Positions 56,257-64,000 of a stretch of DNA of 64,000 nucleotides are shown piece by piece (position 1 is the stretch's first letter; each line of letters begins with the position of its first letter). Under the pieces are notes generated by a model that did no database searches, was not told the DNA's origin, and worked only from the letters and a program-made list of their open reading frames with translations. The stretch lies in NCBI RefSeq assembly GCF_015667795.1, contig NZ_JADPEL010000008.1, positions 62,001 to 126,000 of the forward strand, read 5' to 3'. The position numbers and the translations under genes are program-made. This DNA is from Clostridium sp. D53t1_180928_C8. GTDB lineage: Bacteria > Bacillota > Clostridia > Clostridiales > Clostridiaceae.

Positions 56257-57084
56257 TTATCCTTTTATTCCACCAATAGATATTCCACTCATAATTTTTT
56301 TATGTAAGAACATATATACTACAACTATTGGCATTGTAATTATTGTAGAAGCAGCCATTAATAATTCATATCTGTTTCCTACATCTGATTGGAAAGCAGT
56401 TAATCCATTTGCAACTAATCTCATGTTATCACTATTTGTAACAAGTAATGGCCATAAGAATGCATTCCATGAATTTATTCCAACTAATATACAAATTGTG
56501 ATAATTGATGGTTTTGCCATAGGCACAACTATCCTCCATAAGAATTTCCAATCGCTTGCACCATCAATTTTTGCAGCATAATATAATTGTTTTGGAATCT
56601 TTAAGAAGAATTCTCTAAGCATATAAATATACAATACATTTGCCATGTAAGGTACAAATAATGCTGAATAACTATCAATTAAATTCATAGCTGAAATTGT
56701 TTTAAAGTTAGTTACTATTAATACTTCTCCTGGTATCATCATTGATGCTAGGAAAATAGCAAATATTAAATCTCTGCCCTTAAACTCAAGATGAGAAAAA
56801 GCAAAAGCTGATAATATTGAAATTACAACTGTACTTATTATACTTAAAGCTGTAACTATTATTGTATTTATAAAATATCTTCCAAAAGGAGCCATTGCTA
56901 ATGCAGTACTAAAGTTACTCCACATAAATTTATCTGGAACCATTGTTGGTGGTGTTTGAATAACTTCAAAACTTGACTTTAAAGATGATGCTATCATCCA
57001 ATAAAATGGAAATAGCGTTACAATAGCAAATACAACTAATAAGAAGTATTTAATGAATGCTTTAAAATTATTTTTATTTTTCAT
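56257..57084 (-). CDS. ABC importer permease, UgpE/MalG type
   Basis: 275 residues, about six membrane segments. EAA loop motif EFFLKIPKQLYYAAKIDGASDW, read with its conserved Gly, contacts the ATPase. C-terminal MSGISIGGIKG is the family end. Forms the channel with the next permease. Confidence 0.9.
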   Translation of the reverse strand: MKNKNNFKAFIKYFLLVVFAIVTLFPFYWMIASSLKSSFEVIQTPPTMVPDKFMWSNFSTALAMAPFGRYFINTIIVTALSIISTVVISILSAFAFSHLEFKGRDLIFAIFLASMMIPGEVLIVTNFKTISAMNLIDSYSALFVPYMANVLYIYMLREFFLKIPKQLYYAAKIDGASDWKFLWRIVVPMAKPSIITICILVGINSWNAFLWPLLVTNSDNMRLVANGLTAFQSDVGNRYELLMAASTIITMPIVVVYMFLHKKIMSGISIGGIKG

Positions 57085-57095
57085 ATTTACACCTC

Positions 57096-57968
57096 TTAGT
57101 AATGAATCTTATTACGAGCAACTGTTTTTTGCACTAAAGTAACAGTTAATATTATAATTAATAGAACAACTGAAGCGGCAAATGCCAATGGAAAATCTTG
57201 ATCCCCATAGAATCTATCAATTATATATCTAACAACAGTTGAAACTGCACCATCTAGTGTACGTCCTCCAAATAGAACATAAACCTCTGTGTAAACCTTA
57301 AAAGCAGCTATTAAACTAATGACATATGTATATGCAATCATAGGAGAAACTAATTTAACAGTTATTTTTCTAAATATAGTTCCACTTGTTGCTTGGTCAA
57401 TCTTAGCAGCTTGATAATACTGTGGATTTATTGATGCAATACCTGTAGTTAATATCAACGTATTAAACGCCAAACTCTTCCAAACTGCAAATATTATTAA
57501 TGCTATCATTGCATATTTAGGGTCATTAAGCCAATTTATTGGATTTATCCCCATTTTTCCTAATAAGAAATTAATAATTCCATATTCAGAATTAAATAAC
57601 CAAGACCATACTATTCCTATAGCAACTAATGAAGTTACATAAGGTAAAAAGTAAATACTTTGGAATACACCTCTTACTTTTTCATTTTTTATATTAGCTA
57701 AAGCATTAGCAATTAATAAAGAAATAAACACTGATAATGCTGGAACTATAGCAGCATAAATTACAGTATTGATTAAAGATTGTATAAATCTTTTATCTTG
57801 TAATAGATATTTATATGATCCAAATCCAAAAACAAATCCACTAGCTTTAGTTTCATCAAAACTAAAAATTATTGTATTGATTATAGGATAAAACACAAAA
57901 ATACCTAGTATTATAAGTGCAGGTAGTAAATATATATATCCCTTAAATTTATTTTTCTTCTTTAGCAT
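57096..57968 (-). CDS. ABC importer permease, UgpA/MalF type
   Basis: 290 residues, six predicted helices. N-terminal YIYLLPALIILGIFVFYPII and the EAA-like segment INPQYYQAAKIDQATSGTIF. Its start overlaps the ATPase gene stop by 7 bases, so the two are coupled. Partner of the UgpE-type permease 11 bases downstream. Confidence 0.9.
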   Translation of the reverse strand: MLKKKNKFKGYIYLLPALIILGIFVFYPIINTIIFSFDETKASGFVFGFGSYKYLLQDKRFIQSLINTVIYAAIVPALSVFISLLIANALANIKNEKVRGVFQSIYFLPYVTSLVAIGIVWSWLFNSEYGIINFLLGKMGINPINWLNDPKYAMIALIIFAVWKSLAFNTLILTTGIASINPQYYQAAKIDQATSGTIFRKITVKLVSPMIAYTYVISLIAAFKVYTEVYVLFGGRTLDGAVSTVVRYIIDRFYGDQDFPLAFAASVVLLIIILTVTLVQKTVARNKIHY

Positions 57969-59005
57969 TTTGTTATGAACTCCTCACTTTCAGCATCAAA
58001 CACATAACTCTTTCCTGTCTTTGGCTTAATCATTAGTTCAGCACCTTCATCAATAAAGAATTCTTTGTCAACTAACATTTTATATATAGCACCGTTATGG
58101 TTTAATGTTAACAGTCTTTCTCTACCTAATATTTCTACTGTAACAACTTTAGTTTTTAAACCTTTATCTGTTACTTCAAAATCTTCTGCTCTTACACCTA
58201 AAACGACTTTTGATTTATCTTTAGGTAAGTTTTCTATTGTTAATGAATCAACAACAGACACTCCATCTTTACAATCTAAATCTACAAAGTTCATTTCTGG
58301 ACTTCCTATGAAAGATGCAACAAATTTATTAACTGGGTTCATATATATATCACTTGGTGATGAAATTTGTTGAATTGCACCATCTTTCATTAATACAATT
58401 TCGTCTGAAATAGACATAGCTTCTTCTTGGTCATGAGTTACAAATATAGCTGTAACACCTGTTTCCTTTTGAATTCTTCTAATTTCCTGTCTTGTTTCAA
58501 CTCTTAACTTTGTATCTAAGTTTGATAAAGGCTCATCAAGAAGTAAAATATCTGGCTTCTTAGCTAATGCTCTTGCAATAGCAACTCTTTGTTGTTGCCC
58601 TCCAGATAATTGAGATGGCTTTTTATCTAATTGACTTTCAATTTTTACAATTTTAGCAACCTCTACCGCTCTTTTTTCAGCTTCTGCTTTATCCCATTTT
58701 AAATTTTTTAAAGGAAATAATATATTTTCTCTAACTGTCATATGTGGGTATAATGCATAATTTTGGAATACTAATCCTATTCCTAATTCTTCTGGTTCTA
58801 ATCCAGTTACATCTCTATCTCCGAAGTAAATCTTTCCACTGTGTGGTTTATGAATTCCTGAAATAGTAAATAATGTTGTTGACTTTCCTGATCCTGAAGG
58901 TCCTAATAATGAAACTAACTTTCCTTTCGGAATTTGTAGCGTAACTTCATTAAGCGCCTTAAAATCTCCAAATTTTACAACTAGTTTTTCTAGTCTTATT
59001 CCCAT
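57962..59005 (-). CDS. ABC importer ATPase, UgpC/MsmX type
   Basis: 347 residues. Walker A GPSGSGKST (about 34-42), Q-loop VFQNYALYPH, signature LSGGQQQR, Walker B ILLLDEPLSNLD, H-loop VTHDQEEAM, then a C-terminal TOBE/OB regulatory domain (about 235-340), as in carbohydrate importers (CUT1). First gene of a four-gene operon. Confidence 0.93.
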   Translation of the reverse strand: MGIRLEKLVVKFGDFKALNEVTLQIPKGKLVSLLGPSGSGKSTTLFTISGIHKPHSGKIYFGDRDVTGLEPEELGIGLVFQNYALYPHMTVRENILFPLKNLKWDKAEAEKRAVEVAKIVKIESQLDKKPSQLSGGQQQRVAIARALAKKPDILLLDEPLSNLDTKLRVETRQEIRRIQKETGVTAIFVTHDQEEAMSISDEIVLMKDGAIQQISSPSDIYMNPVNKFVASFIGSPEMNFVDLDCKDGVSVVDSLTIENLPKDKSKVVLGVRAEDFEVTDKGLKTKVVTVEILGRERLLTLNHNGAIYKMLVDKEFFIDEGAELMIKPKTGKSYVFDAESEEFITKC

Positions 59006-59358
59006 TGATAATTCACCTCATGCTTTTTTTAATCCGTCTACTATGTAAATATAAAAACCGCTATTTTTCCGCGCTATTACAGAATACGACAATTGCTTTA
59101 TATTTGTCAATATTTTTCCCAATCTATCCTTTTTTGTATTTTAATTTTTTATTAATAATATTAAATATACCCATTTTTTTCAAATTTTCCTTCATTTATC
59201 TGTCAAATAAACTCAATTTTTAAACTTTATTCATATTTTTCCCAATTAATATTTTTAATAAAACTTTTATACTATCTATACTTTCCTAATTTAAAAAAAT
59301 TTATGTTTACCATTTTTTCTCTGATGTTATTTTTATATATTATTATCTGTGAAAATAA
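59006..59358. other. Promoter-containing intergenic stretch upstream of the ABC importer
   Basis: Beyond the promoter at 59081-59110 this AT-rich stretch shows no gene-like frame or clear hairpin. A catabolite-control or other operator palindrome was looked for and none is convincing. Confidence 0.4.
59081..59110 (-). promoter_or_regulatory. Promoter of the ABC importer operon
   Basis: Minus strand TTGACA (59110-59105), 18-base spacer, TATTCT (59086-59081), about 75 bases before the ATPase gene. Confidence 0.7.
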
Positions 59359-59508
59359 TTATCTAAATAACCTATTAATTATATCTTTAGCATCAAATTT
59401 AATTTTTTCCAGAAAATATTTATAAAAATTCTTAATCTCATAAATATTTTCTAATATAGCATCACAAGTAATAAAAGTTATAATAGCAAATTCATCCCAC
59501 TTTTCCAT
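59359..59508 (-). CDS. Candidate 49-residue small protein
   Basis: ATG at 59508 follows AAAGGTAAATAGTGAT. The frame begins MEKWDEFAIITFITCD and ends IINRLFR at 59359. Predicted helical, with Trp and Cys residues and a composition not expected of random AT-rich DNA, but weak ribosome site and no recognised relatives. It lies between the divergent importer and plsY genes. Confidence 0.4.
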   Translation of the reverse strand: MEKWDEFAIITFITCDAILENIYEIKNFYKYFLEKIKFDAKDIINRLFR

Positions 59509-59672
59509 ATCACTATTTACCTTTCCCTTATTTATTATATATTATATGTTCCTTTATATATTATTGTTATTAAAGTTATGTTACTTAATCATTTTTATTT
59601 ATAAATATTCCTTGCATAATTTAACATTCTTAAATATTATATTTATGTAAAGATATATATAAGGAGGTATCC

Positions 59673-60263
59673 ATGTTACCATTACTGATTATTTTTTCAT
59701 ATCTTATGGGTTCAATTCCTAGTGGATATATTTTAGTAAAAAAGAAACTTAATAAAGATGTAAGAGATTACGGAAGCGGAAATATTGGGGCAACAAATGT
59801 AAAAAGAGTGGCTGGAGAAAAACTTTCAAAAATAACTGCAATTTGTGATATGTTAAAAGCTATTATTCCAGTATTATTAACACGTATTTTAATTTGGACT
59901 GATATACTACAAACAAACGAAAGCCTTAGCTTATCCTTAGTTGCTATTGCTGCAATTTTAGGACATAACTATACTATATTTTTAAAATTTAAAGGTGGTA
60001 AGGGTGTTGCTACTTCTGCTGCAGCCTTTATGATAGTTGTTCCTATACCATTTTTAATTACAGCTGTAATTTTCTTTGGTTTAAAACTAGTAACAAAAAT
60101 TGTTTCAATTCGTTCTTTAGTAGCTGGTGCTACATTATTTTTATCGACTCTTCTATTGGGTTATAATAAATATTATGTTTATGCAACACTTTTTGCTTGT
60201 CTTCTAGTATTTTGGAGACACAAAAGTAACATTATTAGATTAGTTAAGGGTGAAGAAAAATAA
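59673..60263 (+). CDS. plsY: Acyl-phosphate:glycerol-3-phosphate acyltransferase PlsY
   Basis: 196 residues, membrane protein with about five helices. Motif 1 GSIPSGYILVK, the GSGNIGATN loop (motif 2), GHNYTIFLKFKGGKGVATS (motif 3) are all present. Acylates glycerol 3-phosphate in phospholipid synthesis. AAGGAGG lies 8 bases before the ATG. Ends in an intrinsic terminator. Confidence 0.96.
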   Translation: MLPLLIIFSYLMGSIPSGYILVKKKLNKDVRDYGSGNIGATNVKRVAGEKLSKITAICDMLKAIIPVLLTRILIWTDILQTNESLSLSLVAIAAILGHNYTIFLKFKGGKGVATSAAAFMIVVPIPFLITAVIFFGLKLVTKIVSIRSLVAGATLFLSTLLLGYNKYYVYATLFACLLVFWRHKSNIIRLVKGEEK

Positions 60264-60271
60264 TTTTTACT

Positions 60272-60305
60272 AAAACACTGATGGAATTATACTTCAGTGT
60301 TTTTT
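60272..60305 (+). terminator. Terminator after plsY
   Basis: AAAACACTGA and TCAGTGTTTT around a 12-base loop, then a T-run. It precedes the next gene, which may depend on read-through or another promoter. Confidence 0.85.
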
Positions 60306-60319
60306 ATTTAGGAGGTTTT

Positions 60320-60595
60320 ATGAAGTTCATATTAATTTATATATTGTTTATTAATTTACTACTTTTTTCTCTTATGGGAATAGATAAAGAAAAGGCAAAA
60401 TTAAAAAAATGGAGAATAAGCGAAAAAACACTATTCTTATCTGCTCTTATGGGTGGTAGTATTGGTGGAATTCTTGGTATATATACTTTTAGACATAAAA
60501 CCAAACATTTAAAATTCACATTAGGATTTCCTATTATTCTACTATTTCAATCAGTAGTTATATTATTATTTTTTAAGAATGTACTATTTAAATAA
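60320..60595 (+). CDS. DUF1294 membrane protein
   Basis: 91 residues from ATG 60320 (AGGAGG 4-9 bases upstream); an in-frame ATG at 60281 lies in the plsY terminator and is rejected. Three hydrophobic segments. Family signature WRISEKTLFLSALMGGSIGG followed by RHKTKHLKF. Function unknown. Confidence 0.85.
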   Translation: MKFILIYILFINLLLFSLMGIDKEKAKLKKWRISEKTLFLSALMGGSIGGILGIYTFRHKTKHLKFTLGFPIILLFQSVVILLFFKNVLFK

Positions 60596-60599
60596 AAAT

Positions 60600-60664
60600 A
60601 GCTGTATCAAAACCCTATCTTAGCATAATTAAAAAATTGCTTATAATAATAATTTGATACAGCT
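60600..60664. terminator. Bidirectional terminator between DUF1294 and the subtilisin gene
   Basis: AGCTGTATCAAA and TTTGATACAGCT, 12-bp stem, long AT-rich loop (41 bases), T-runs on both sides. Confidence 0.75.
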
Positions 60665-60684
60665 TCTTTATTTTCACTTCAAAT

Positions 60685-61680
60685 TTATTGTTTTATTAGT
60701 TCATTTGTTAATTCATTAAATAATTTATTATTCTTTAATACTCTACTTATTATTTCATCTGCACCTAGAAATAACATTCCATTTCCTTCTATACTTTTAC
60801 TATATCCTAAAGAAACAGTCTTCTTTATTAATTGTGCATATAACTCTACTTCAGTAAGTTTTCTTTTAAATTCATCTTTAGCCCAATTTATTATTAAAGC
60901 TAACGCTCCTGCTACATGTGGTGTTGCCATTGATGTTCCTTGCATTTCTGCAAATCTTCCTGATGGAGCTGTAGATATAATACCACTATTCCCAATACCT
61001 TGTCCTGGCGCCACTAAATCTATCTCATTATTAGATGCAGAGAAAATACTACTTTTTTTATCTGAATTAATTGATCCAACTGAAATAACTTCACTATACA
61101 TTGCAGGATAATTTATTTCCATACTTTCAGAATTATTATCTCCATCATTTCCGACTGCACAAACTACAAGTATTCCTTTATTAACAGCATTTTTTATTGA
61201 TTTATGCAATTGGTCATCATCTACTTTTCCACCTAAAGACATTGATATAATATCTACTTTAGAATTTATTGCATAATCTATTGCATTTGTAACAGTAAAA
61301 TAATTTCCTCCCTTTGCTCCTAAAGCTTTTAAGATTAGTAAATTTGCTTTGGGTGCCACACCAATAATTCCATTACCAATATCACTAGCTGCTATAATCC
61401 CAGCAACATGAGTACCATGTCCAACATAATCATTAACAATATTAACATCTCCATTATCTTCATCAGTAAAATTTCTAACACCTATTATTCTATCTTTTAA
61501 ATTTTGATGATTAATATCACATCCAGTATCAATTACAGCAATTGTAACGCCCTCTCCCCAATGACCCTTTCTCCAAAATTCCGGTGCTCCGATAATTTTT
61601 ATACCATCTGGAACTCCATTAGCTATACTATCTTTAGATACATAACTATATTCTGTTAATACCATTTCTTCGGTAACCAT
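60685..61680 (-). CDS. isp: Intracellular subtilisin-like serine protease (IspA-like)
   Basis: 331 residues, no signal peptide, so intracellular. Catalytic triad: Asp in VIDTGCDINHQNLK, His in GHGTHVAGIIAA, Ser in GTSMATPHVAGALAL. The N-terminal VPDGIKIIGAPEFWRKGHWG corresponds to the inhibitory N-terminal extension of Bacillus IspA with its LIPY-like part altered. Such proteases act in stationary-phase protein turnover. GAGGGG precedes the ATG. A structured leader lies upstream. Confidence 0.92.
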   Translation of the reverse strand: MVTEEMVLTEYSYVSKDSIANGVPDGIKIIGAPEFWRKGHWGEGVTIAVIDTGCDINHQNLKDRIIGVRNFTDEDNGDVNIVNDYVGHGTHVAGIIAASDIGNGIIGVAPKANLLILKALGAKGGNYFTVTNAIDYAINSKVDIISMSLGGKVDDDQLHKSIKNAVNKGILVVCAVGNDGDNNSESMEINYPAMYSEVISVGSINSDKKSSIFSASNNEIDLVAPGQGIGNSGIISTAPSGRFAEMQGTSMATPHVAGALALIINWAKDEFKRKLTEVELYAQLIKKTVSLGYSKSIEGNGMLFLGADEIISRVLKNNKLFNELTNELIKQ

Positions 61681-61749
61681 ATAAACCCCTCATTTTATCA
61701 TTAGTTTTATTTATCTAATACAAAATACGAAGTATGTACCATTATGGTT

Positions 61750-61845
61750 ACAAAAAACAAAAGACGTTGCATTTTTTATTGCAACGCCCCATAATCATTT
61801 TCGGATTACTCTGTAACCCGGTGACTACACTACTATGTTATACCA
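61750..61845 (-). ncRNA. Candidate structured leader or small RNA upstream of the subtilisin gene
   Basis: In transcript order: a short GTG..CAC hairpin, then CGGGTTAC-AGA-GTAATCCG (61820-61802; one G-U pair that would be a mismatch on the plus strand, pointing to the minus strand), a linker, then GGGGCGTTGCA..TGCAACG (about 61790-61765) followed by TTTTGTTTTTT, a good intrinsic terminator. TGGTATAAC just upstream could be an extended -10. I could not match it to any RNA family. Confidence 0.5.
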
Positions 61846-61961
61846 ATTATTAATTTTTTATTCACATTTATTAATATAAAATAAATTGTACAACCATAAA
61901 TTTTATATTATAATTATCCTAAAACTAAATAGAGTAATTTTACTAATTCGGGGGTGATTAT

Positions 61962-62384
61962 GTGAACTTTCTAAAAGGCACATACGGATTTGATTTATTA
62001 TCATTAATATTAATTCTATTTTCTTGCATACTTAATATTTTTGATTATACTAGAATTTTAGGAACTATTGTTTTAATTTATGCTGTATATAGAGCATTCT
62101 CAAAAAAAATATATAAAAGGAAAAATGAATATAATGTGTTTTATACATATACAAATAAATTTTTAAAAAAGTTTGGTAAAGCTATTCCTTATAACTTACC
62201 TGTATATGATTTAAATAATTTTTCTTATATTTTTGAAAATTTTAAGTTAAAATATACTGAATATCGTAAATATAAGATTACTAAATGTCCTAATTGCAAG
62301 CAAAAACTTAGACTTCCAAGAGGTAAAGGTAATATAGTTGTTACTTGTAAAAAGTGTTCAACTAAATTTGATTTTAGAACTTAA
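61962..62384 (+). CDS. Membrane-anchored zinc-ribbon protein
   Basis: 140 residues, starting GTG 61962 behind GGGGGTGA. Two hydrophobic segments near the N-terminus (about 6-40), a basic stretch, and a C-terminal zinc ribbon CPNCKQKLRLPRGKG plus CKKCSTKFDF (CxxC x2), of the MJ0042 type. No known function. Confidence 0.75.
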   Translation: MNFLKGTYGFDLLSLILILFSCILNIFDYTRILGTIVLIYAVYRAFSKKIYKRKNEYNVFYTYTNKFLKKFGKAIPYNLPVYDLNNFSYIFENFKLKYTEYRKYKITKCPNCKQKLRLPRGKGNIVVTCKKCSTKFDFRT

Positions 62385-62467
62385 TATTTAACCACCATAA
62401 ATAATTATTTCATTATGTGGAATATTATTAATATTCATAGTATTGATATTTATAGGAGGTAATAAAA

Positions 62468-62606
62468 ATGAAAAAAAATTTATTTACTATTTATTACTTT
62501 ATCTAGCACTTATTTAGATATATATATAAATAACATTAAGAATATTAATAAAACAACTATAACAGCTCCACAAAAGAAAACACCTATAAAATGGTGGGAG
62601 AATTAA
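62468..62606 (+). pseudogene. Small peptide gene interrupted at an A8 tract
   Basis: AGGAGG lies about 8 bases before ATG 62468. In the ATG frame only 12 codons are open. Dropping one A from the A8 run right after the ATG gives MKKIYLLFITLSSTYLD, continuing 45 codons to end TPIKWWEN, just before an intrinsic terminator. No ATG, GTG or TTG occurs inside that frame. The start looks like a short secretion signal. Either a lesion, a sequencing error, or expression through slippage on the A tract. Confidence 0.5.
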
Positions 62607-62610
62607 AATA

Positions 62611-62637
62611 AAAAAAGGGCCTTAAGCCCTTTTTTTA
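62611..62637. terminator. Bidirectional terminator
   Basis: AAAAAAGGGC and GCCCTTTTTT around CTTAA; serves the peptide gene on one side and the converging methyltransferase gene on the other. Confidence 0.9.
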
Positions 62638-62646
62638 TTTTATATG

Positions 62647-63450
62647 TTAATTATTAGGTTTTTGCCCCTTTGCTATTAAATTTAAAAATATTATTGTACA
62701 TTTTTCTCTTTCAGAGCTATCACTACAAATTTTCATAATTTTAGCTAATCTCGGATTACTTCTACTAACCATTTTTATTATTTCTGGGGGTACATTATTA
62801 GCACCAATAATATTTTTTATACCAACTAAATCACTATGAATAGTTACAGCTTCAAAATCCAATTTTTCAAATCCATTATATTTTAATATTTTTATAAGCT
62901 TACGTCCAATTTCCCTATTCCATCCAGCTCTTTTTTCTAACTGATTAATAAACCCTCTTCCACTTTTAAATAGCATATCTGGATCACTTACTCCATACAT
63001 CCCCCTATCAGAATCAATAATTGCAACTATTCCCCCTGGTTTTAATAATTTATATATTTCCCTAGTAGCATTCATTGGACTATCTAAGTGTTGGAATACA
63101 AATCTACAAATTATAAAGTCAAAGCTATTTTCTTTAAGTCCACTATTCATTATAGATCCACATTTTAAATCTACTCTATCACCTATATATTCATCTAATC
63201 TTTTTTTAGAAATATCAACCAATTTTTTATCAACTTCCAAAGCTGTTATTGAAGTATGTGGCAAGTTTTCTAATAACAATTCTGTATATACCCCTGTTCC
63301 ACAACCAACATCTAATATTCTCATTCCGTCCTTTAACCCTAGCCATTTTAATGTTCTAAATTCTTTTTTCCAACCTAATTTAGCCTGAGTTTCAAGTCTA
63401 TTCACTTCATTATTAAATCCAATAATATCATAAATTGAATTATAACTCAC
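62647..63450 (-). CDS. Class I SAM-dependent methyltransferase
   Basis: 267 residues. SAM motif I ILDVGCGTGVYTELLLE (about 40-57), acidic motif II TALEVDKKLV, and motif III FVFQHLDSPMNATREIYKLL with LKPGGIVAIID. Resembles UbiE/Coq5-type small-molecule methylases; substrate unknown. ATG preceded by AAAGGAG. Gap to the next gene about 75 bases. Confidence 0.85.
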   Translation of the reverse strand: MSYNSIYDIIGFNNEVNRLETQAKLGWKKEFRTLKWLGLKDGMRILDVGCGTGVYTELLLENLPHTSITALEVDKKLVDISKKRLDEYIGDRVDLKCGSIMNSGLKENSFDFIICRFVFQHLDSPMNATREIYKLLKPGGIVAIIDSDRGMYGVSDPDMLFKSGRGFINQLEKRAGWNREIGRKLIKILKYNGFEKLDFEAVTIHSDLVGIKNIIGANNVPPEIIKMVSRSNPRLAKIMKICSDSSEREKCTIIFLNLIAKGQKPNN

Positions 63451-63525
63451 ATTAAACTCCTTTAATACTTACTTAGATATATCTTATGTTATTTATAGTA
63501 TAATTGTTCGCCTGTTTATTTCAAT

Positions 63526-64000
63526 TTATAAAATAAATTTAAGTAGCATAGGAAATGTTACTAAAAAAATTAAAGTTGTAATAAATACAATAACAGCTGA
63601 ATACTCTTTTTCTTTATCAAAGTTTTCTGCTAAAATTGATGTCATTGCAGCTGCTGGCATTGCTGTAATAATTATTAATGTTTTGCTTACCATAGAAGTA
63701 TCATTTATTATTCTCGATACTAGAATTAGTATACAAGGTAGTAAAATTAACTTTAATAAACCACTATAATAAATAGTATAATCTTTTAAATATTTAAGTA
63801 TATTAGCATTTCCTAAAATTACTCCTATTATTATCATTGATAATGGAGATGTTAATCCTCCAACTAATTCTAAAGTTGAATATAGTACATCTGGAATATT
63901 AATTTTAAATATCATTATAATAAGCCCAATTATAACAGCTATAATTGATGGATTTAATAAAACCTTTTTTAAATCTTTTTTATCTATATTCCCATTAAAC
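63526..64000 (-). CDS. AEC family (auxin efflux carrier type) transporter, 5' end outside window
   Basis: The frame is open from the window edge (64000) to a stop at 63526, about 157 residues. It reads NPSIIAVIIGL, LVGGLTSPLSMIIIGVILG, a mid AMTSILAENFDKEKEYSA loop and TLIFLVTFPMLLKFIL, the C-terminal half of AEC permeases with about five helices. An internal ATG at 63915 is not the start, since the upstream codons DLKKVLLNPS keep family character. Probable organic-acid or amino-acid exporter; substrate unknown. Confidence 0.82.
   Translation of the reverse strand, partial: FNGNIDKKDLKKVLLNPSIIAVIIGLIIMIFKINIPDVLYSTLELVGGLTSPLSMIIIGVILGNANILKYLKDYTIYYSGLLKLILLPCILILVSRIINDTSMVSKTLIIITAMPAAAMTSILAENFDKEKEYSAVIVFITTLIFLVTFPMLLKFIL

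Noticed and set aside
60281-60319. Upstream ATG for the DUF1294 gene
   Set aside because: It lies in the plsY terminator stem and lacks a ribosome site; the ATG at 60320 follows AGGAGG.
1-64000. CRISPR arrays, tRNA or rRNA genes, prophage or transposase genes
   Set aside because: No regularly spaced repeats, cloverleaf-like sequences or transposase/integrase motifs were seen on either strand.

Overview
The window is 64 kb of low-GC Firmicute chromosome, most consistent with Clostridium sensu stricto. The reasons are the very AT-rich composition, strong AGGAGG-type ribosome binding sites, spore genes (pdaA, the mlpA-ymxH-dapG set), a glmS ribozyme, NfnAB, and the nusA-infB translation operon in classical Firmicute order. 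I cannot name the species. I saw no rRNA, tRNA, CRISPR array, intact insertion sequence or prophage. Most genes lie on the minus strand; plus-strand genes are pdaA, glmS with a small follower gene, a three-gene Cys-rich/J-domain/DUF5685 cluster, plsY with a DUF1294 gene, and a zinc-ribbon gene.

Region by region: 1-2.5 kb holds rsmH (cut by the window edge) and mraZ, behind a promoter with three 10-bp MraZ-type repeats, then ychF. From 2.6 to 7.2 kb is an accessory zone: five GNAT acetyltransferase genes (one frameshifted), then remnants of an aminoglycoside-phosphotransferase-like gene and two nucleotide-kinase-like genes, all broken. From 7.4 to 11.4 kb is a heterodimeric ABC exporter behind a promoter, a 26-codon leader peptide and two tandem terminators, a layout typical of translation-dependent attenuation. 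Then come pdaA, a cyclodeaminase-like gene, a surface-glycan cluster (three glycosyltransferases, a flippase, a TagA/WecG transferase and a TPR protein), a phosphohexomutase and ribosomal protein L25/Ctc.

From 23 to 33.6 kb are glmS behind its ribozyme (with a 127-nt multi-hairpin expansion in the P1 loop), a SWIM-SNF2 helicase, an ArsC/Spx-like protein, the Cys-rich/J-like/DUF5685 cluster, a lipoprotein, a ferritin-like DUF2383 protein and a HesB-like protein. From 33.7 to 46.9 kb is the core block, in transcription order rimP-nusA-ylxR-ylxQ-infB-rbfA-nrnA-truB-ribF-rpsO-pnp-mlpA-ymxH-dapG, led by a good promoter and a two-hairpin leader.

From 47 to 59.1 kb are an aminotransferase, an unusual ATPase-like/LexA-protease fusion with two 16-bp palindromes upstream, NfnAB, an iron alcohol dehydrogenase, a DHH phosphoesterase and a four-gene sugar or glycerol-phosphate ABC importer. 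The last 5 kb carries plsY, a DUF1294 gene, an intracellular subtilisin behind a candidate structured leader, a zinc-ribbon protein, a frameshifted small peptide gene, a methyltransferase and a partial AEC transporter.

The best candidates for undescribed biology are the LexA-type fusion protein with its palindromes, the exporter attenuator, the expanded glmS ribozyme, the Cys-rich/J-like/DUF5685 cluster, the leader RNA before the subtilisin gene, and the peptide gene interrupted at an A8 tract.
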